Source of the DNA: Anaerostipes sp.
GTDB taxonomy: Bacteria > Bacillota > Clostridia > Lachnospirales > Lachnospiraceae
Assembly (NCBI RefSeq): GCF_018381315.1
Contig: NZ_JAGZSD010000004.1
Coordinates: forward strand, 248,001-312,000
Direction of reading: 5' to 3'
DNA: 64,000 nucleotides
A model generated the notes under the pieces. The model had not been told where the DNA came from, made no database searches, and was given only the letters and a program-made list of their open reading frames with translations. How positions within the stretch are numbered: position 1 is the first letter of the stretch; every line of letters begins with the position of its first letter. Made by a program: the position numbers and the translations under genes. Shown here in pieces: positions 40,839 through 50,648 of this stretch.

Positions 40839-43539
40839 GTACAATTACCTCCTCAGCCTGCAGTTCAAATGAAAATACGGTTCCATTCGGTTTCCTGTCT
40901 CTCACCGTGATAGTCCCTCCGTGTGCCCGGATAATGGATTTACAGAGGGCAAGCCCCATGCCCATACTGCGGCGGCTGTCTGCCACAGCCTTGCTTCCCG
41001 TATAAAACATGTCAAATAACCTGGCCTTCGCCTCATCAGAAATCCCTTCTCCGTCATCCGCCACCTCAATGAGCACCTTATTGCCTTTCTTCCTGGCGGA
41101 AATCTCAATATGAGACCCTTCTTCCGTATACTTGATGGCATTGTCCACCAGGTTGATGATCACCTGGATCATCAGTTTGGCGTCCATATCAGCCATCAGC
41201 ATGTCATCGTCCATATGGATCTGAATGTGGTGCTCACTTTTTCTCCTGTCAATGTGTTTCATCGCTTCCAAAATCACTTCCTCCACGATTTCGGGCTCCT
41301 TTTCAATCTTCATGGTCCCATTCTCAATCCTTGTAACAGACAGCAGATTTTCCACCAGATTAATCAGCCACATGGCATCGTCATAGATATCCGTATACAG
41401 CTCCTGCTTCTTTTCCTCACATATCTGGTCTGAGCTCTGCCTCAGAACACCTGCATTCCCTGAGATGCTTGTGAGAGGCGTCCTCAAATCATGAGAAATG
41501 GATCTGAGAAGATCGGCCCGGAACTCCTCCCGCTGAGCCTTCAGCTCCGCCTCTTTTTGTTTGGCTGCGATCTGATCTTTTTCCAGTGCCAGCCCGATCT
41601 CATCCAGCATGGAAATCATCAGTTCTTTTTCAAATGTCTCAAGCTTATTCTTCTCCAGGCAGATCCCGATAACACCGTGCACATGCTCATCATTTCTCAC
41701 CGCCAGGTACAGGCCTTTTGAGCCGGGAAGTGTATCCGTAGTAGCCCCTGCATGTTTGTTGTTTTTCCGAACCCATTCCGCCACAGCCCGCTCCTCATGG
41801 CTTAAATATTGGCTGAAATCAGTCCCCGCTTCCTCTCCGTAGGTCCTTGGTTCCAGGAGCCTGTTATCCTCTGCCTCATAAAAAATAACGGCACGATCCA
41901 AAAGCCTTGCCATCTGCTTTGAGGAAAGCTCGATGATCTCCTCTCTGTCAGCTGCATTCTGAAGCCTGCGGTTTGTCTCCAGCAGGATGCCCGTCCGATA
42001 GGCCTGGATGGATGCAGCCCTGGCCTGCTGTTTTACCCTTGTCATAAGATTGCCGGTAATCAAAGCTGATAAAAGCATAATAGCAAATGTAACCGGATAC
42101 CCGCTGCCATAGGCATTCAATGTAAACAGCGGCTGAATAAACAGGAAATTAAAAGACAGTACGCTGCACACTGAAAATATAAGGCTGTAAAATCTGTACT
42201 CTGTCACCAGGGCAGTAATGAGAGTCCCCAAAATATAAATAGTGATCGTGTTTGACTCGCTGAACCCGATGCTCTGAAACCACAGGCCCAGAATTGTCAC
42301 TGTAAGGAAAATGCCTGCTGTCCTCAGCACATCCCGGGAGGTCACTTTGATCTTCTCCCTTTTCCCTTTCATCCTGTTTCCAAAATCCGGGGCAGCCTGC
42401 TGGTCCGGAATGATATAAATATCCAAGTTCGGCGCCAGACCGGAAAGCCTGTCTGCAAAGTTATGCCTTGCCGCAAAAACACTCCGGTTCATGGACCGTC
42501 CGATCACGATCTTGGAAACTCCGGATACCTTTGCGTATCCTGCGATCTGTTCAGGAATATCCTCCCCGAATATGGTCGTGATCTTGGCTCCCAGCTGTTC
42601 TGCAAGACGCACATTCTCCACAAGCCTCTGTTCATCTTCCGGAGATATTCTGTCAAGCGCTTCTGTCTTTACAAAAACCGCCGTAAATTTTCCGTGAAAG
42701 GCCCTGCTCATCCTTGAGGCGGTGCGGATCACCCGCTGGTTGGAAGGAGATGGAGACAGGCAGATCAGAATATGTTCATCGGTATAATACCCCTCTTTCC
42801 CCTCCTGTTCTTTCTGCTGCTCAGAAATATGATTCACCCGGTCCGCAGTCCTTCTCAGTGCGATCTCTCTCAGTGCAACCAGATTGCTTTCAATAAAAAA
42901 ATTCTGCATTGCCTTTCCGGCCTGAGTTCCCCGGTAAATCTTGCCTGCTTTCAGACGCCTTAAGAGATCTTCCGGCTCAATATCTGCCAGTTCTACAGAA
43001 TCCGCATTGTCAAATACGCTGTCAGGAATCCGCTCTCTTACAATAACTCCTGTGATAGATGCAACGATATCGTTCAGGCTCTCGATGTGCTGGACATTCA
43101 CTGTCGTGTACACATCAATCCCTGCTTTTAAAATCTCCTCCACATCCTGGTACCGCTTTTTATGCCGGCATCCCACACCGTTGGTATGAGCCAGCTCATC
43201 CACCAGCACAAGCTGAGGATGTCTTTTTATAACACCGTCCAGATCCAGTTCCCTGAGCTTTATTCCGTTATATTCAATTTCCCTGACCGGTATGGTCTCG
43301 AGACCTTCCACAAGTGCCATCGTCTCCGGCCTGGTATGAGGTTCTATATACCCGATCACTGCATCCATTCCCTGTGCCAGCGCTTCATGGGCAGATTTCA
43401 GCATGGAATAAGTCTTTCCAACCCCTGCCGCATAACCGAAAAATATTTTAAGCTTTCCCCGTTCTCTTGTCTGCTCTTTTTCTTCCTGATGGATCTGCTT
43501 TAAAATCCGGTCCGGATTCCGGCGTATCTCTTCTTCCAT
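40831..43539 (-). CDS. kdpD: Sensor histidine kinase KdpD
   Basis: A full-length KdpD of 902 residues. The N-terminal KdpD domain (about 25-235) has Walker A GYAAGVGKT (35-43) and VLVDELAHTN (111-120). A USP domain (about 255-380) contains SPS (262-264), exactly 20 residues, then FTAVF (285-289), fitting the SxS-x20-FTAxY pattern reported for c-di-AMP binding by Staphylococcus aureus KdpD with Phe for Tyr. Four membrane helices (about 405-500), a GAF-like domain, His683 in RSISHDLRTPLTS and the ATPase domain follow. It senses K+ limitation and phosphorylates KdpE. It follows kdpC after a hairpin. Confidence 0.95.
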   Translation of the reverse strand: MEEEIRRNPDRILKQIHQEEKEQTRERGKLKIFFGYAAGVGKTYSMLKSAHEALAQGMDAVIGYIEPHTRPETMALVEGLETIPVREIEYNGIKLRELDLDGVIKRHPQLVLVDELAHTNGVGCRHKKRYQDVEEILKAGIDVYTTVNVQHIESLNDIVASITGVIVRERIPDSVFDNADSVELADIEPEDLLRRLKAGKIYRGTQAGKAMQNFFIESNLVALREIALRRTADRVNHISEQQKEQEGKEGYYTDEHILICLSPSPSNQRVIRTASRMSRAFHGKFTAVFVKTEALDRISPEDEQRLVENVRLAEQLGAKITTIFGEDIPEQIAGYAKVSGVSKIVIGRSMNRSVFAARHNFADRLSGLAPNLDIYIIPDQQAAPDFGNRMKGKREKIKVTSRDVLRTAGIFLTVTILGLWFQSIGFSESNTITIYILGTLITALVTEYRFYSLIFSVCSVLSFNFLFIQPLFTLNAYGSGYPVTFAIMLLSALITGNLMTRVKQQARAASIQAYRTGILLETNRRLQNAADREEIIELSSKQMARLLDRAVIFYEAEDNRLLEPRTYGEEAGTDFSQYLSHEERAVAEWVRKNNKHAGATTDTLPGSKGLYLAVRNDEHVHGVIGICLEKNKLETFEKELMISMLDEIGLALEKDQIAAKQKEAELKAQREEFRADLLRSISHDLRTPLTSISGNAGVLRQSSDQICEEKKQELYTDIYDDAMWLINLVENLLSVTRIENGTMKIEKEPEIVEEVILEAMKHIDRRKSEHHIQIHMDDDMLMADMDAKLMIQVIINLVDNAIKYTEEGSHIEISARKKGNKVLIEVADDGEGISDEAKARLFDMFYTGSKAVADSRRSMGMGLALCKSIIRAHGGTITVRDRKPNGTVFSFELQAEEVIVHG

Positions 43540-43565
43540 TTTATTTCCTCCCTAAACACATAGAA

Positions 43566-43595
43566 CCTTACCATGGATTATACTCCATGGTAAGG
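43566..43595 (-). terminator. Stem-loop between kdpC and kdpD
   Basis: A perfect 12-bp stem (43566-43577 with 43584-43595) and a 6-base loop. The downstream sequence on the minus strand is TTCTATGTG, a weak T tract, so it looks like an attenuator or processing site that lowers kdpDE relative to kdpFABC. Confidence 0.6.
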
Positions 43596-43627
43596 CTTTA
43601 TTCTATCCAATAAAGACAGATTCTCTA

Positions 43628-44278
43628 TTATTTTAAAATTCCTTCCAGAGCCAGATTCACCTTCAGTACATTGACATTTTCTTCTCCAAAGATGCCCAGG
43701 AATTTGTGAGTGGTATACTTATCAATGATCTTTTGTATCTCCTCCTTTGATTTCCCTGTGGTTCTCACAAGACGGGGAATCTGATATTTGGCTGCAGCAA
43801 CCGAAATTCCAGGATCCAATCCGCTTCCCGAACAGGTTACCAGGTCAACCGGCACCTTCTTGTCTGCCTGATCCGGATTGGCTTTCCTGATCATAGCAAC
43901 CCGATCGGCCACCAGCTCTTTGATTTGTTTTTCCTCCTCTTTGATTTCTCCTGCATCCTTGTCTTTTACTTCTCCTGCCGGGGTCAGGTTTGACGGCCCT
44001 GCATACATAACCGGTTTGCCGTCCTTGTCTGTGAATGTCTCTGTATCCACATTCATGATCCTTCCCCACATGTGCTTTTCATCGTTGAACTGCTGTGCCA
44101 AAAGTTCCGATCCATATTTTTTTCCGTTCACTTCCACAATGCTTCCGTTTGCTTTATCCGGGAAGACCAGCTGAGATATCCCGGTGATGGCCAGTGTATA
44201 AAACAGCCCGCATATGATGGAAAAGATTAATAAAATCAGCGCCGCTTTGGGCAGATAATCTTTTATTATTTTATTCAT
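43628..44278 (-). CDS. kdpC: Potassium-transporting ATPase KdpC subunit
   Basis: A 216-residue subunit with one N-terminal membrane helix (about 12-32, ALILLIFSIICGLFYTLAI). The soluble part includes VTCSGSGLDPGISVAAAKYQIPRL and the C-terminal VNVLKVNLALEGIL, both typical of KdpC. It stabilises the KdpFABC complex and assists ATP binding. The ATG at 44278 has AAAGGA upstream; an ATG four codons earlier lacks proper spacing. It follows kdpB by a few bases. Confidence 0.95.
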   Translation of the reverse strand: MNKIIKDYLPKAALILLIFSIICGLFYTLAITGISQLVFPDKANGSIVEVNGKKYGSELLAQQFNDEKHMWGRIMNVDTETFTDKDGKPVMYAGPSNLTPAGEVKDKDAGEIKEEEKQIKELVADRVAMIRKANPDQADKKVPVDLVTCSGSGLDPGISVAAAKYQIPRLVRTTGKSKEEIQKIIDKYTTHKFLGIFGEENVNVLKVNLALEGILK

Positions 44279-44301
44279 AACTGTAAACATCCTTTCTTTC
44301 C

Positions 44302-46368
44302 TTATACCAGACCAAGTGCGACGATGATAACGTCAATGATCTTGATGCAGATAAACGGTGCTATGATCCCTCCGAGGCCATAGACCAGCAGGTTCCTTGA
44401 AAGCAGTGTCCCTGCGGATACTTCCCTGTATTTGACCCCTTTCAGTGCCAGAGGGATCAGTGCGATGATAATCAGTGCATTGTAAATGATGGCGGAAAGT
44501 ATGGCGCTCATCGGACTGTCAAGCCGCATCAGATTCAGTGCCTGGAGTCCTGGATATAATCCTACAAACATGGCCGGGATGATGGCAAAGTATTTTGCCA
44601 CATCATTGGCAATACTGAAGGTGGTAAGGCTTCCTCTTGTCATAAGGAGCTGTTTTCCGATCCTTACGATATCAATCAGTTTCGTAGGTGAAGAATCCAA
44701 ATCTACCATATTTCCTGCTTCTTTTGCCGCCTGGGTGCCTGTATTCATGGCCACAGCCACATCGGCCTGTGCCAGAGCCGGCGCATCGTTGGTTCCGTCA
44801 CCGGTCATGGCAACCAAGTGGCCCTTGGTCTGAAGTTCCCGGATCATATCAAGCTTTCCTTCCGGCGTTGCCTCAGCGAGAAAATCATCTACTCCTGCCT
44901 CTGCCGCAATGGCTGCCGCCGTCAGGGGATTGTCACCGGTAATCATCACTGTCTTGATTCCCATTTTTCTCAGATCAGCAAATTTTTCTTTTACACCTTG
45001 TTTGATAATATCTTTCAAATAGATAACTCCAAGCACCTGTTCATTTTTTGATACGACCAGCGGCGTTCCGCCCTTTTTTGCTATGCCGTCCACTACTTCC
45101 TGGCACTGGGAGCTGAACACTCCTCCTGCTTTTGTCACATAATCCTTAATGGCATCGGCCGCACCCTTGCGGATTTTGACGCCGTCATAATCCACTCCGC
45201 TCATTCTGGTCTTGGCAGAAAAAGGAACAAACTGCATATGTAATTCGTTTAAATTTCTTCCCCTTAATCCAAACTGTTCTTTTGCCAGAACCACGATACT
45301 CCGTCCTTCCGGTGTTTCATCCGGCAGAGAAGCCAGCTGGGCAGCATCTGCAAGCTCTTCTATGCTGTTTCTGTCTACCGGTATAAATTCACTGGCCTGA
45401 CGGTTTCCGAGTGTGATGGTTCCGGTCTTGTCAAGCATCAATGTGTCTACATCTCCGGCAGCCTCAATGGCACGCCCGCTCATTGCAAGGACATTTGCCT
45501 GATTTAAACGGCTCATTCCCGCAATACCGATAGCTGAAAGCAGAGCCCCGATGGTTGTGGGTGCCAGACAGACCAGCAGTGCCACCAATGAAGTTACGGA
45601 TGTCGGATTGTCAGCCCCTGCCTGCTTCGCTGAGAATACAGAGTAGGAGTACAGGGATACGGTCACTAAGATGAAGATAATCGACAATGCTACGAGAAAG
45701 ATCTGAAGCGCAATCTCATTGGGAGTTTTCTTTCTGGAAGCTCCCTCCACCATGGCAATCATCTTATCCATAAAACTCTTGCCCGGTTCGCTTGTTACTT
45801 TTACCACGATCCAGTCGGAAATAACAGTTGTTCCTCCGGTTACTGCGCTCCGGTCACCTCCGCTCTCGCGGATGACCGGGGCGGACTCACCGGTGATGGC
45901 ACTTTCATCCACTGACGCTGCGCCGTCGATGACATCTCCGTCGGCAGGGATCTGCTCCCCTGCTTTTATGATCACAATATCGCCTTTATTTAACTGGCTG
46001 GAAGGGACTGCTGTCACCTGATCCTTCTTTTCGGCAGATGGGATTCTATTGGCTGATACATCCTTCCTGGATGCGCGCAAGGCATCTGCCTGCGCCTTTC
46101 CCCTTCCCTCTGCAATGGCTTCTGCAAAGTTTGCAAAGATCACTGTAAACCAGAGAATAACTGCGATCGCCAGGGTGAACCCGGAAGGGGCATCCTGAAT
46201 GCCCATAAGCGAGATAAAGAAAAGAATGGTCGTCATGACTGCGGATACATATACCAGCATCATAACCGGATTCTTTACCTGCGTCTTCGGGGCAAGTTTT
46301 ACAAATGAATCTTTAATGGCTCTCAACAGCATATCCTTATCTGTCAAAGCACTTTTCTTTTTTTCCAT
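44302..46368 (-). CDS. kdpB: Potassium-transporting ATPase KdpB subunit (P-type ATPase)
   Basis: The 688-residue catalytic subunit. The phosphorylated Asp is in MLDKTGTITLG; TGESAPV lies in the actuator domain; GDGTNDAPALAQADVAVAM is the hinge motif. About seven membrane helices are present. It hydrolyses ATP to drive K+ through KdpA at the plasma membrane. The ATG at 46368 is preferred over an earlier one that lacks a ribosome site. It is the third gene of kdpFABC. Confidence 0.97.
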   Translation of the reverse strand: MEKKKSALTDKDMLLRAIKDSFVKLAPKTQVKNPVMMLVYVSAVMTTILFFISLMGIQDAPSGFTLAIAVILWFTVIFANFAEAIAEGRGKAQADALRASRKDVSANRIPSAEKKDQVTAVPSSQLNKGDIVIIKAGEQIPADGDVIDGAASVDESAITGESAPVIRESGGDRSAVTGGTTVISDWIVVKVTSEPGKSFMDKMIAMVEGASRKKTPNEIALQIFLVALSIIFILVTVSLYSYSVFSAKQAGADNPTSVTSLVALLVCLAPTTIGALLSAIGIAGMSRLNQANVLAMSGRAIEAAGDVDTLMLDKTGTITLGNRQASEFIPVDRNSIEELADAAQLASLPDETPEGRSIVVLAKEQFGLRGRNLNELHMQFVPFSAKTRMSGVDYDGVKIRKGAADAIKDYVTKAGGVFSSQCQEVVDGIAKKGGTPLVVSKNEQVLGVIYLKDIIKQGVKEKFADLRKMGIKTVMITGDNPLTAAAIAAEAGVDDFLAEATPEGKLDMIRELQTKGHLVAMTGDGTNDAPALAQADVAVAMNTGTQAAKEAGNMVDLDSSPTKLIDIVRIGKQLLMTRGSLTTFSIANDVAKYFAIIPAMFVGLYPGLQALNLMRLDSPMSAILSAIIYNALIIIALIPLALKGVKYREVSAGTLLSRNLLVYGLGGIIAPFICIKIIDVIIVALGLV

Positions 46369-46392
46369 AATATTAACCACCTATCCTAAATT

Positions 46393-48123
46393 CTACATCT
46401 GGAGAAATTCTGCAATCGGTCCTAATGAAAGTGCCGGGAAGAAGCTCAGGGCTCCGACGATCAATACAATCAGGATCAGTAAAAATACAAACATTGCATT
46501 TGTCGTGGAAAGTGTTCCGGCTGTCTCTGCAACTTTCTTCTTTTTTACAAGGCTTCCCGCAATGGCAAGGACTGCAAAGACCGGAAGGAACCTTACAAAG
46601 AGCATCACCAGTCCCAGACTTACATTTAAAAATACAGTATCTGCCCCGAATCCGGCAAATGCGGAACCGTTGTTTCCTCCGGCAGATGAATATGCATACA
46701 GTACTTCCGACAATCCATGTGCCCCCGGATTATTCAGGCTGTCTGCCACCTGTGGCAGAAGTGTAGCAATACCGCTTCCCACGAGGATTGCGACCGGTGT
46801 AGCAAGGCAGACTAAAACTGCCATCTTCATCTCATACGGTTCGATCTTCTTTCCTAAGAATTCCGGCGTCCGCCCGACCATAAGCCCTGCGATAAACACA
46901 GTCAGGATCGCAAATCCCAGCATTCCGTATAATCCGCATCCGGTACCTCCGAAGACGACCTCACCAAGCTGCATCAAAAGCATCGGCACCATACCGCCGA
47001 TCGGCGTATAACTGTCATGCATGGAGTTTACAGAACCATTGGAAGCCGCCGTTGTAAATGCAGCCCATGTGGCCGACGAGGCGATACCGAATCTCGACTC
47101 TTTTCCCTCCATATTTCCGCCCGGCTGGTCGTGGGTACTGATATCCACTGTCTGTTCATTTGCAAGCTGCGGAGTTGCCTTCTGCTCATTGTATCCGATC
47201 ACACCAAGCGATACGGCAAGCATCAGGAACATAGCCATAAATATAGCAAATCCCTGTTTCTTATTTTTAACCTGTCTTCCAAAAGTAAAGCAGAGCGATA
47301 CCGGTATCAGCAGGATGGAAAGCATCTCGACCATATTAGACAGGGCTGTGGGATTTTCCAGCGGATGTGCAGAGTTGACTCCAAAGAATCCTCCTCCGTT
47401 GGTTCCTGCCTGTTTGATGGCAATCTGGCTGGCCGCCGGGCCCTGAGGCACGATCTGCTGCGTTACCTCCGTGCCGTCATCCAGAGTGATCGGTTCCACC
47501 AGATCCACTGTCTCATATGCGCTGAAATTCTGTACAACACCCTGTGAGACAAGTACCAGTGAAGATACGATGCACAGAGGAATGAGTATGTAGAGAGTAA
47601 TTCTTGTAAGGTCTACCCAAAAGCTTCCCAGCCCTTTGGATTTTACTTTGATGAATCCCCGGATCAGCGCGAACAGCACTGCGATTCCTACTGCGGCAGA
47701 TAAAAAGTTCTGTACGGTAAGCCCCATTGCCTGAGTAAAATAGCTCAGTGCGGATTCCCCGCTGTATGCCTGCCAGTTGGTGTTTGTTACGAAACTGACT
47801 GCATTGTTGAATGCCAGATCCCATGAGATCCCTTTCTGTCCCTGGGCATTCCATGGAAGAAATCCCTGAAACATATGAATCAGCATCAGCACAGCCAGTG
47901 AAGTGATACTGAACATGAATACGCTTCCCGCATACCGTTTCCATCCCATCTCTTCATCTTCTTTTACGTGCATGATCTTATAAATGCCATGCTCCACAGG
48001 CCGAAGGATCCTAGATAAAAATACTTTATCTCCGTCCATGATCCTGCCGATATATTTTCCAAGCGGAATGGCCAGAGCCACCAGGACGGCAAGATAAAGT
48101 ACATACTGTAATATAGTTCCCAT
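46393..48123 (-). CDS. kdpA: Potassium-transporting ATPase KdpA subunit
   Basis: The 576-residue channel-like subunit with about ten membrane helices. Potassium filter loops are seen in NTNWQAYSGES, GTNGGGFFGVNSAHP, TTAASNGSVNSMHD and SSAGGNNGSAFAGF. It belongs to the same superfamily as TrkH. Its ATG overlaps the kdpF stop codon (TGATG), which sets the start at 48123 and shows translational coupling. Confidence 0.97.
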   Translation of the reverse strand: MGTILQYVLYLAVLVALAIPLGKYIGRIMDGDKVFLSRILRPVEHGIYKIMHVKEDEEMGWKRYAGSVFMFSITSLAVLMLIHMFQGFLPWNAQGQKGISWDLAFNNAVSFVTNTNWQAYSGESALSYFTQAMGLTVQNFLSAAVGIAVLFALIRGFIKVKSKGLGSFWVDLTRITLYILIPLCIVSSLVLVSQGVVQNFSAYETVDLVEPITLDDGTEVTQQIVPQGPAASQIAIKQAGTNGGGFFGVNSAHPLENPTALSNMVEMLSILLIPVSLCFTFGRQVKNKKQGFAIFMAMFLMLAVSLGVIGYNEQKATPQLANEQTVDISTHDQPGGNMEGKESRFGIASSATWAAFTTAASNGSVNSMHDSYTPIGGMVPMLLMQLGEVVFGGTGCGLYGMLGFAILTVFIAGLMVGRTPEFLGKKIEPYEMKMAVLVCLATPVAILVGSGIATLLPQVADSLNNPGAHGLSEVLYAYSSAGGNNGSAFAGFGADTVFLNVSLGLVMLFVRFLPVFAVLAIAGSLVKKKKVAETAGTLSTTNAMFVFLLILIVLIVGALSFFPALSLGPIAEFLQM

Positions 48124-48212
48124 CACATATTCTCTCCTTTCAGTAAGACTATGACTAAATAGACAAGCAGTGCCAATGCTGCGGCACCGATCAGACAAAT
48201 CACTGTGTTCAT
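48123..48212 (-). CDS. kdpF: Potassium-transporting ATPase KdpF subunit
   Basis: A 29-residue single-helix protein that begins MNTVICLIGAAALALLVYLV and ends LLKGENM. The size, hydrophobic character, position before kdpA and overlap with its start codon identify it as KdpF, the small lipid-like stabiliser of the Kdp complex. AGGAGG precedes the ATG by 7 bases. It is too short for ordinary gene finding and is easily missed. Confidence 0.88.
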   Translation of the reverse strand: MNTVICLIGAAALALLVYLVIVLLKGENM

Positions 48213-48295
48213 TGTTCTTATCCTCCTTTATGATTTAACAGCTTATCACAGAGGAAATAAAATTAGTGTTAAGGTAGACAGGGAAGACATTAAAA
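48213..48295 (-). promoter_or_regulatory. kdp operon upstream region
   Basis: No clear sigma-A -35/-10 pair is seen on the minus strand, as expected for a KdpE-activated promoter. TTTATAcaattTTAATG near 48288-48303 might be a KdpE direct repeat. The TGTGAG repeats found before trk are absent here. Confidence 0.3.
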
Positions 48296-48324
48296 TTGTA
48301 TAAAGATCATTTTTACGCTATACT
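48296..48324 (+). promoter_or_regulatory. Promoter of the EamA transporter gene
   Basis: TTGTAT (48296-48301), a 17-base spacer and TATACT (48319-48324). Confidence 0.65.
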
Positions 48325-48357
48325 GTTTTTATTATTCTGATAGAAAAGAGAGTTGTC

Positions 48358-49263
48358 ATGAGATTTTTAGAAAAGCATCCGATGTCTATGATCGTCATCG
48401 GGATTATTGGAATTTCACTTTCCGCCATTTTTGTTAAGTATTCTTCTGCCCCTTCATCCGTCACTGCTGCTTACCGCCTGCTGTGGACGGTTCTTTTGAT
48501 GACCCCTGTGGTTTTTGGAAAAAGGACCTTCAGAACAGAACTCAGGCAGACAGGAAAAAAGACTGTGTTTCTCTGCGCAGTCAGCGGGATTTTCCTGGCA
48601 CTGCATTTTACCTTTTGGTTTGAATCCCTCTCCCATACAACTGTGGCGAGCTCCACAGCCATTGTGTGTACGGAAGTTATCTGGGTTGCTCTGGGATTTA
48701 CCATCTTTATGAAAGGATCCCTCTCCCGCACAGCAGTCCTGAGCATCGCAGTCACATTAGCGGGCAGCCTTCTGATCGCTTTTTCAGATTCTTCCGGGTC
48801 CCATGGCAGTCTGTACGGGGATATGCTGGCTCTGGCCGCTGCCGTCTTCGTGGCAGTCTATACCTTGATCGGAAGGATCGCCCGGACAGAAATGTCCACC
48901 GTCAGCTATACCTATATCGTATATGGGTTCTGCTCTGTATCACTGCTGCTGATCCTGCTGGTCCAGGGGAATTCTCTTTTTGGGCATGGAAAAAGCCCGG
49001 CAGTCGTCGGGCTCTTGTTAAGTATTTTTTCCACTCTGCTCGGACACAGCATCTTCAGCTGGTGTCTGAAATTCTTCTCACCGGCCTTTGTATCGGCCTC
49101 CAAGCTGTGTGAACCTGTTGTTGCATCCGTATTCGCAGTCTTTTTGTTCCAGGAGCTTCCCGCAGTCCTTCAGGTACTGGGAGGACTTATCACGATAGGC
49201 GGCGTACTTCTCTACTCCAGGGCAGAAGCCGAAGAAGCAAAAGCAGCCGCAGCCGGTGATTAA
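48358..49263 (+). CDS. EamA/DMT-family transporter
   Basis: A 301-residue membrane protein with about ten helices in two EamA repeats. Recognisable blocks are ISLSAIFVKYSSAPSSVTAAYR, SHTTVASSTAIVCTEVIWVAL, LAAAVFVAVYTLIGR and SPAFVSASKLCEPVVASV. Members export amino acids, nucleosides or other metabolites; the substrate is unknown. An Ala/Glu-rich tail ends the protein. Its stop overlaps the end of convergent hom by 4 bases. Confidence 0.92.
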   Translation: MRFLEKHPMSMIVIGIIGISLSAIFVKYSSAPSSVTAAYRLLWTVLLMTPVVFGKRTFRTELRQTGKKTVFLCAVSGIFLALHFTFWFESLSHTTVASSTAIVCTEVIWVALGFTIFMKGSLSRTAVLSIAVTLAGSLLIAFSDSSGSHGSLYGDMLALAAAVFVAVYTLIGRIARTEMSTVSYTYIVYGFCSVSLLLILLVQGNSLFGHGKSPAVVGLLLSIFSTLLGHSIFSWCLKFFSPAFVSASKLCEPVVASVFAVFLFQELPAVLQVLGGLITIGGVLLYSRAEAEEAKAAAAGD

Positions 49264-50546
49264 TACACCCGGATCACACTGGAGACTTTCTTTGTTGTTT
49301 TCATCTCCGCAATCGTTGCCAGTGCGTCAGAGAAATTCTGCTCCTTTACTTTTGCAGTAATGACAACCAGCTCCGCTGTGCCTTCCCTGCTGTCTTTCTG
49401 AATCACCTGAGAAATGCTGACATTGTAATTTCCAAGTGTGTCTGCGATCCGTGCAAGCACCCCAGCCTTATCCTCAACCATAAGCCTCAGGAAATACTTG
49501 CTCTCAATCTCGTTGATTTTTTTAATCGGAAGATCCTTGTAGCAGGTGCAGCTGATCCTGCCGTTGCAGTTAAACTGGATGTTTCTCGCCACGTCAATCA
49601 CATCTCCCATGATTGCACTCGCAGTCGGAAGTTCTCCTGCTCCCCTTCCATAAAACATTGCATCATCCACAGCATCTCCGTGGACAAACACCGCATTAAA
49701 GGAATCATCCACCTTTGCCAGCGGATGGCTGCTTGGAATCAGCATCGGATGGACACGCACCTCAATGCCTTCCGGCATGTTCTTTGCCACTCCCAAAAGC
49801 TTGATCGTACATCCCATCTCTTTGGCATAGGCGATATCTCTGGATGTAATTTTTGTGATCCCTTCTGTATATACATCAGAAAATGTGACCCGGGAATTAA
49901 ATGCAATAGAGGCCATAATGGCGACTTTTCGTCCCGCATCATATCCTTCAATATCTGCTGTGGGATCTGCCTCCGCATAACCCAATTCTGTGGCAAGCAT
50001 CAGGGCATCCGAAAATTCCATCCCTTCCTCTGTCATCTTGGACAGAATAAAGTTTGTTGTTCCGTTGACGATTCCCATGACCTCAGACAGGTGGTTCCCC
50101 GCAAGACACTGCTTTAACGGCCGTAAGATCGGGATTCCGCCGGCAACCGCCGCTTCAAATAAAAGATCGCATCCGTTTTCAGATGCCGCATCCAAAAGTT
50201 CCTTTCCGTGTTCTGCAATCAGATCCTTATTGGCAGTGACCACATGCTTCCCTGCTTTGAGGGCTGCATTTATGTATGTCCTTGCAGGCTCGATGCCTCC
50301 CATCACTTCTACAACTATCTGTATGTCATCATCCTCAATAATATCTTCAAAACGGTCTGTAAGAAGGCTCTGGTCTATCCCCTCACGCTTCCTGGTTTTA
50401 TCCCGCACAAGAATCTTTGCCACAGAAAGATTTGCTCCTATTTTATGAGGCATCTCTTCCCTCTGGCTCTCAACCAGCTTATACACCCCGGTCCCCACCG
50501 TACCGGATCCCAAAAGGCCGATCTTTAACGTCTTTAATTCTTCCAT
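49260..50546 (-). CDS. hom: Homoserine dehydrogenase
   Basis: A 428-residue enzyme that reduces aspartate semialdehyde to homoserine for threonine and methionine. The NAD(P) motif is GLLGSGTVGTGVYKLV. The active-site segment has TANKDLIAEHG, AAVAGGIPILRPL and GIVNGTTNFILSKM. A C-terminal ACT domain (about 345-425, LRLMVEDKAGVLARIADTLG) suggests threonine feedback control. It stands alone, converging with the EamA gene. Confidence 0.97.
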   Translation of the reverse strand: MEELKTLKIGLLGSGTVGTGVYKLVESQREEMPHKIGANLSVAKILVRDKTRKREGIDQSLLTDRFEDIIEDDDIQIVVEVMGGIEPARTYINAALKAGKHVVTANKDLIAEHGKELLDAASENGCDLLFEAAVAGGIPILRPLKQCLAGNHLSEVMGIVNGTTNFILSKMTEEGMEFSDALMLATELGYAEADPTADIEGYDAGRKVAIMASIAFNSRVTFSDVYTEGITKITSRDIAYAKEMGCTIKLLGVAKNMPEGIEVRVHPMLIPSSHPLAKVDDSFNAVFVHGDAVDDAMFYGRGAGELPTASAIMGDVIDVARNIQFNCNGRISCTCYKDLPIKKINEIESKYFLRLMVEDKAGVLARIADTLGNYNVSISQVIQKDSREGTAELVVITAKVKEQNFSDALATIAEMKTTKKVSSVIRVY

Positions 50547-50648
50547 CTCATACCTCTTTTCTCTGGATTACAATTTCATATATCTATTTTTGTTTCTTTA
50601 GTATATGCTCATCGGCAATTCTTTGCAATACCCCCTGTCCAAGATGCT

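Noticed and set aside
46199..47011. 270-codon plus-strand frame opposite kdpA/kdpB
   Set aside because: It is antisense to conserved kdp genes and has no ribosome site or domain.
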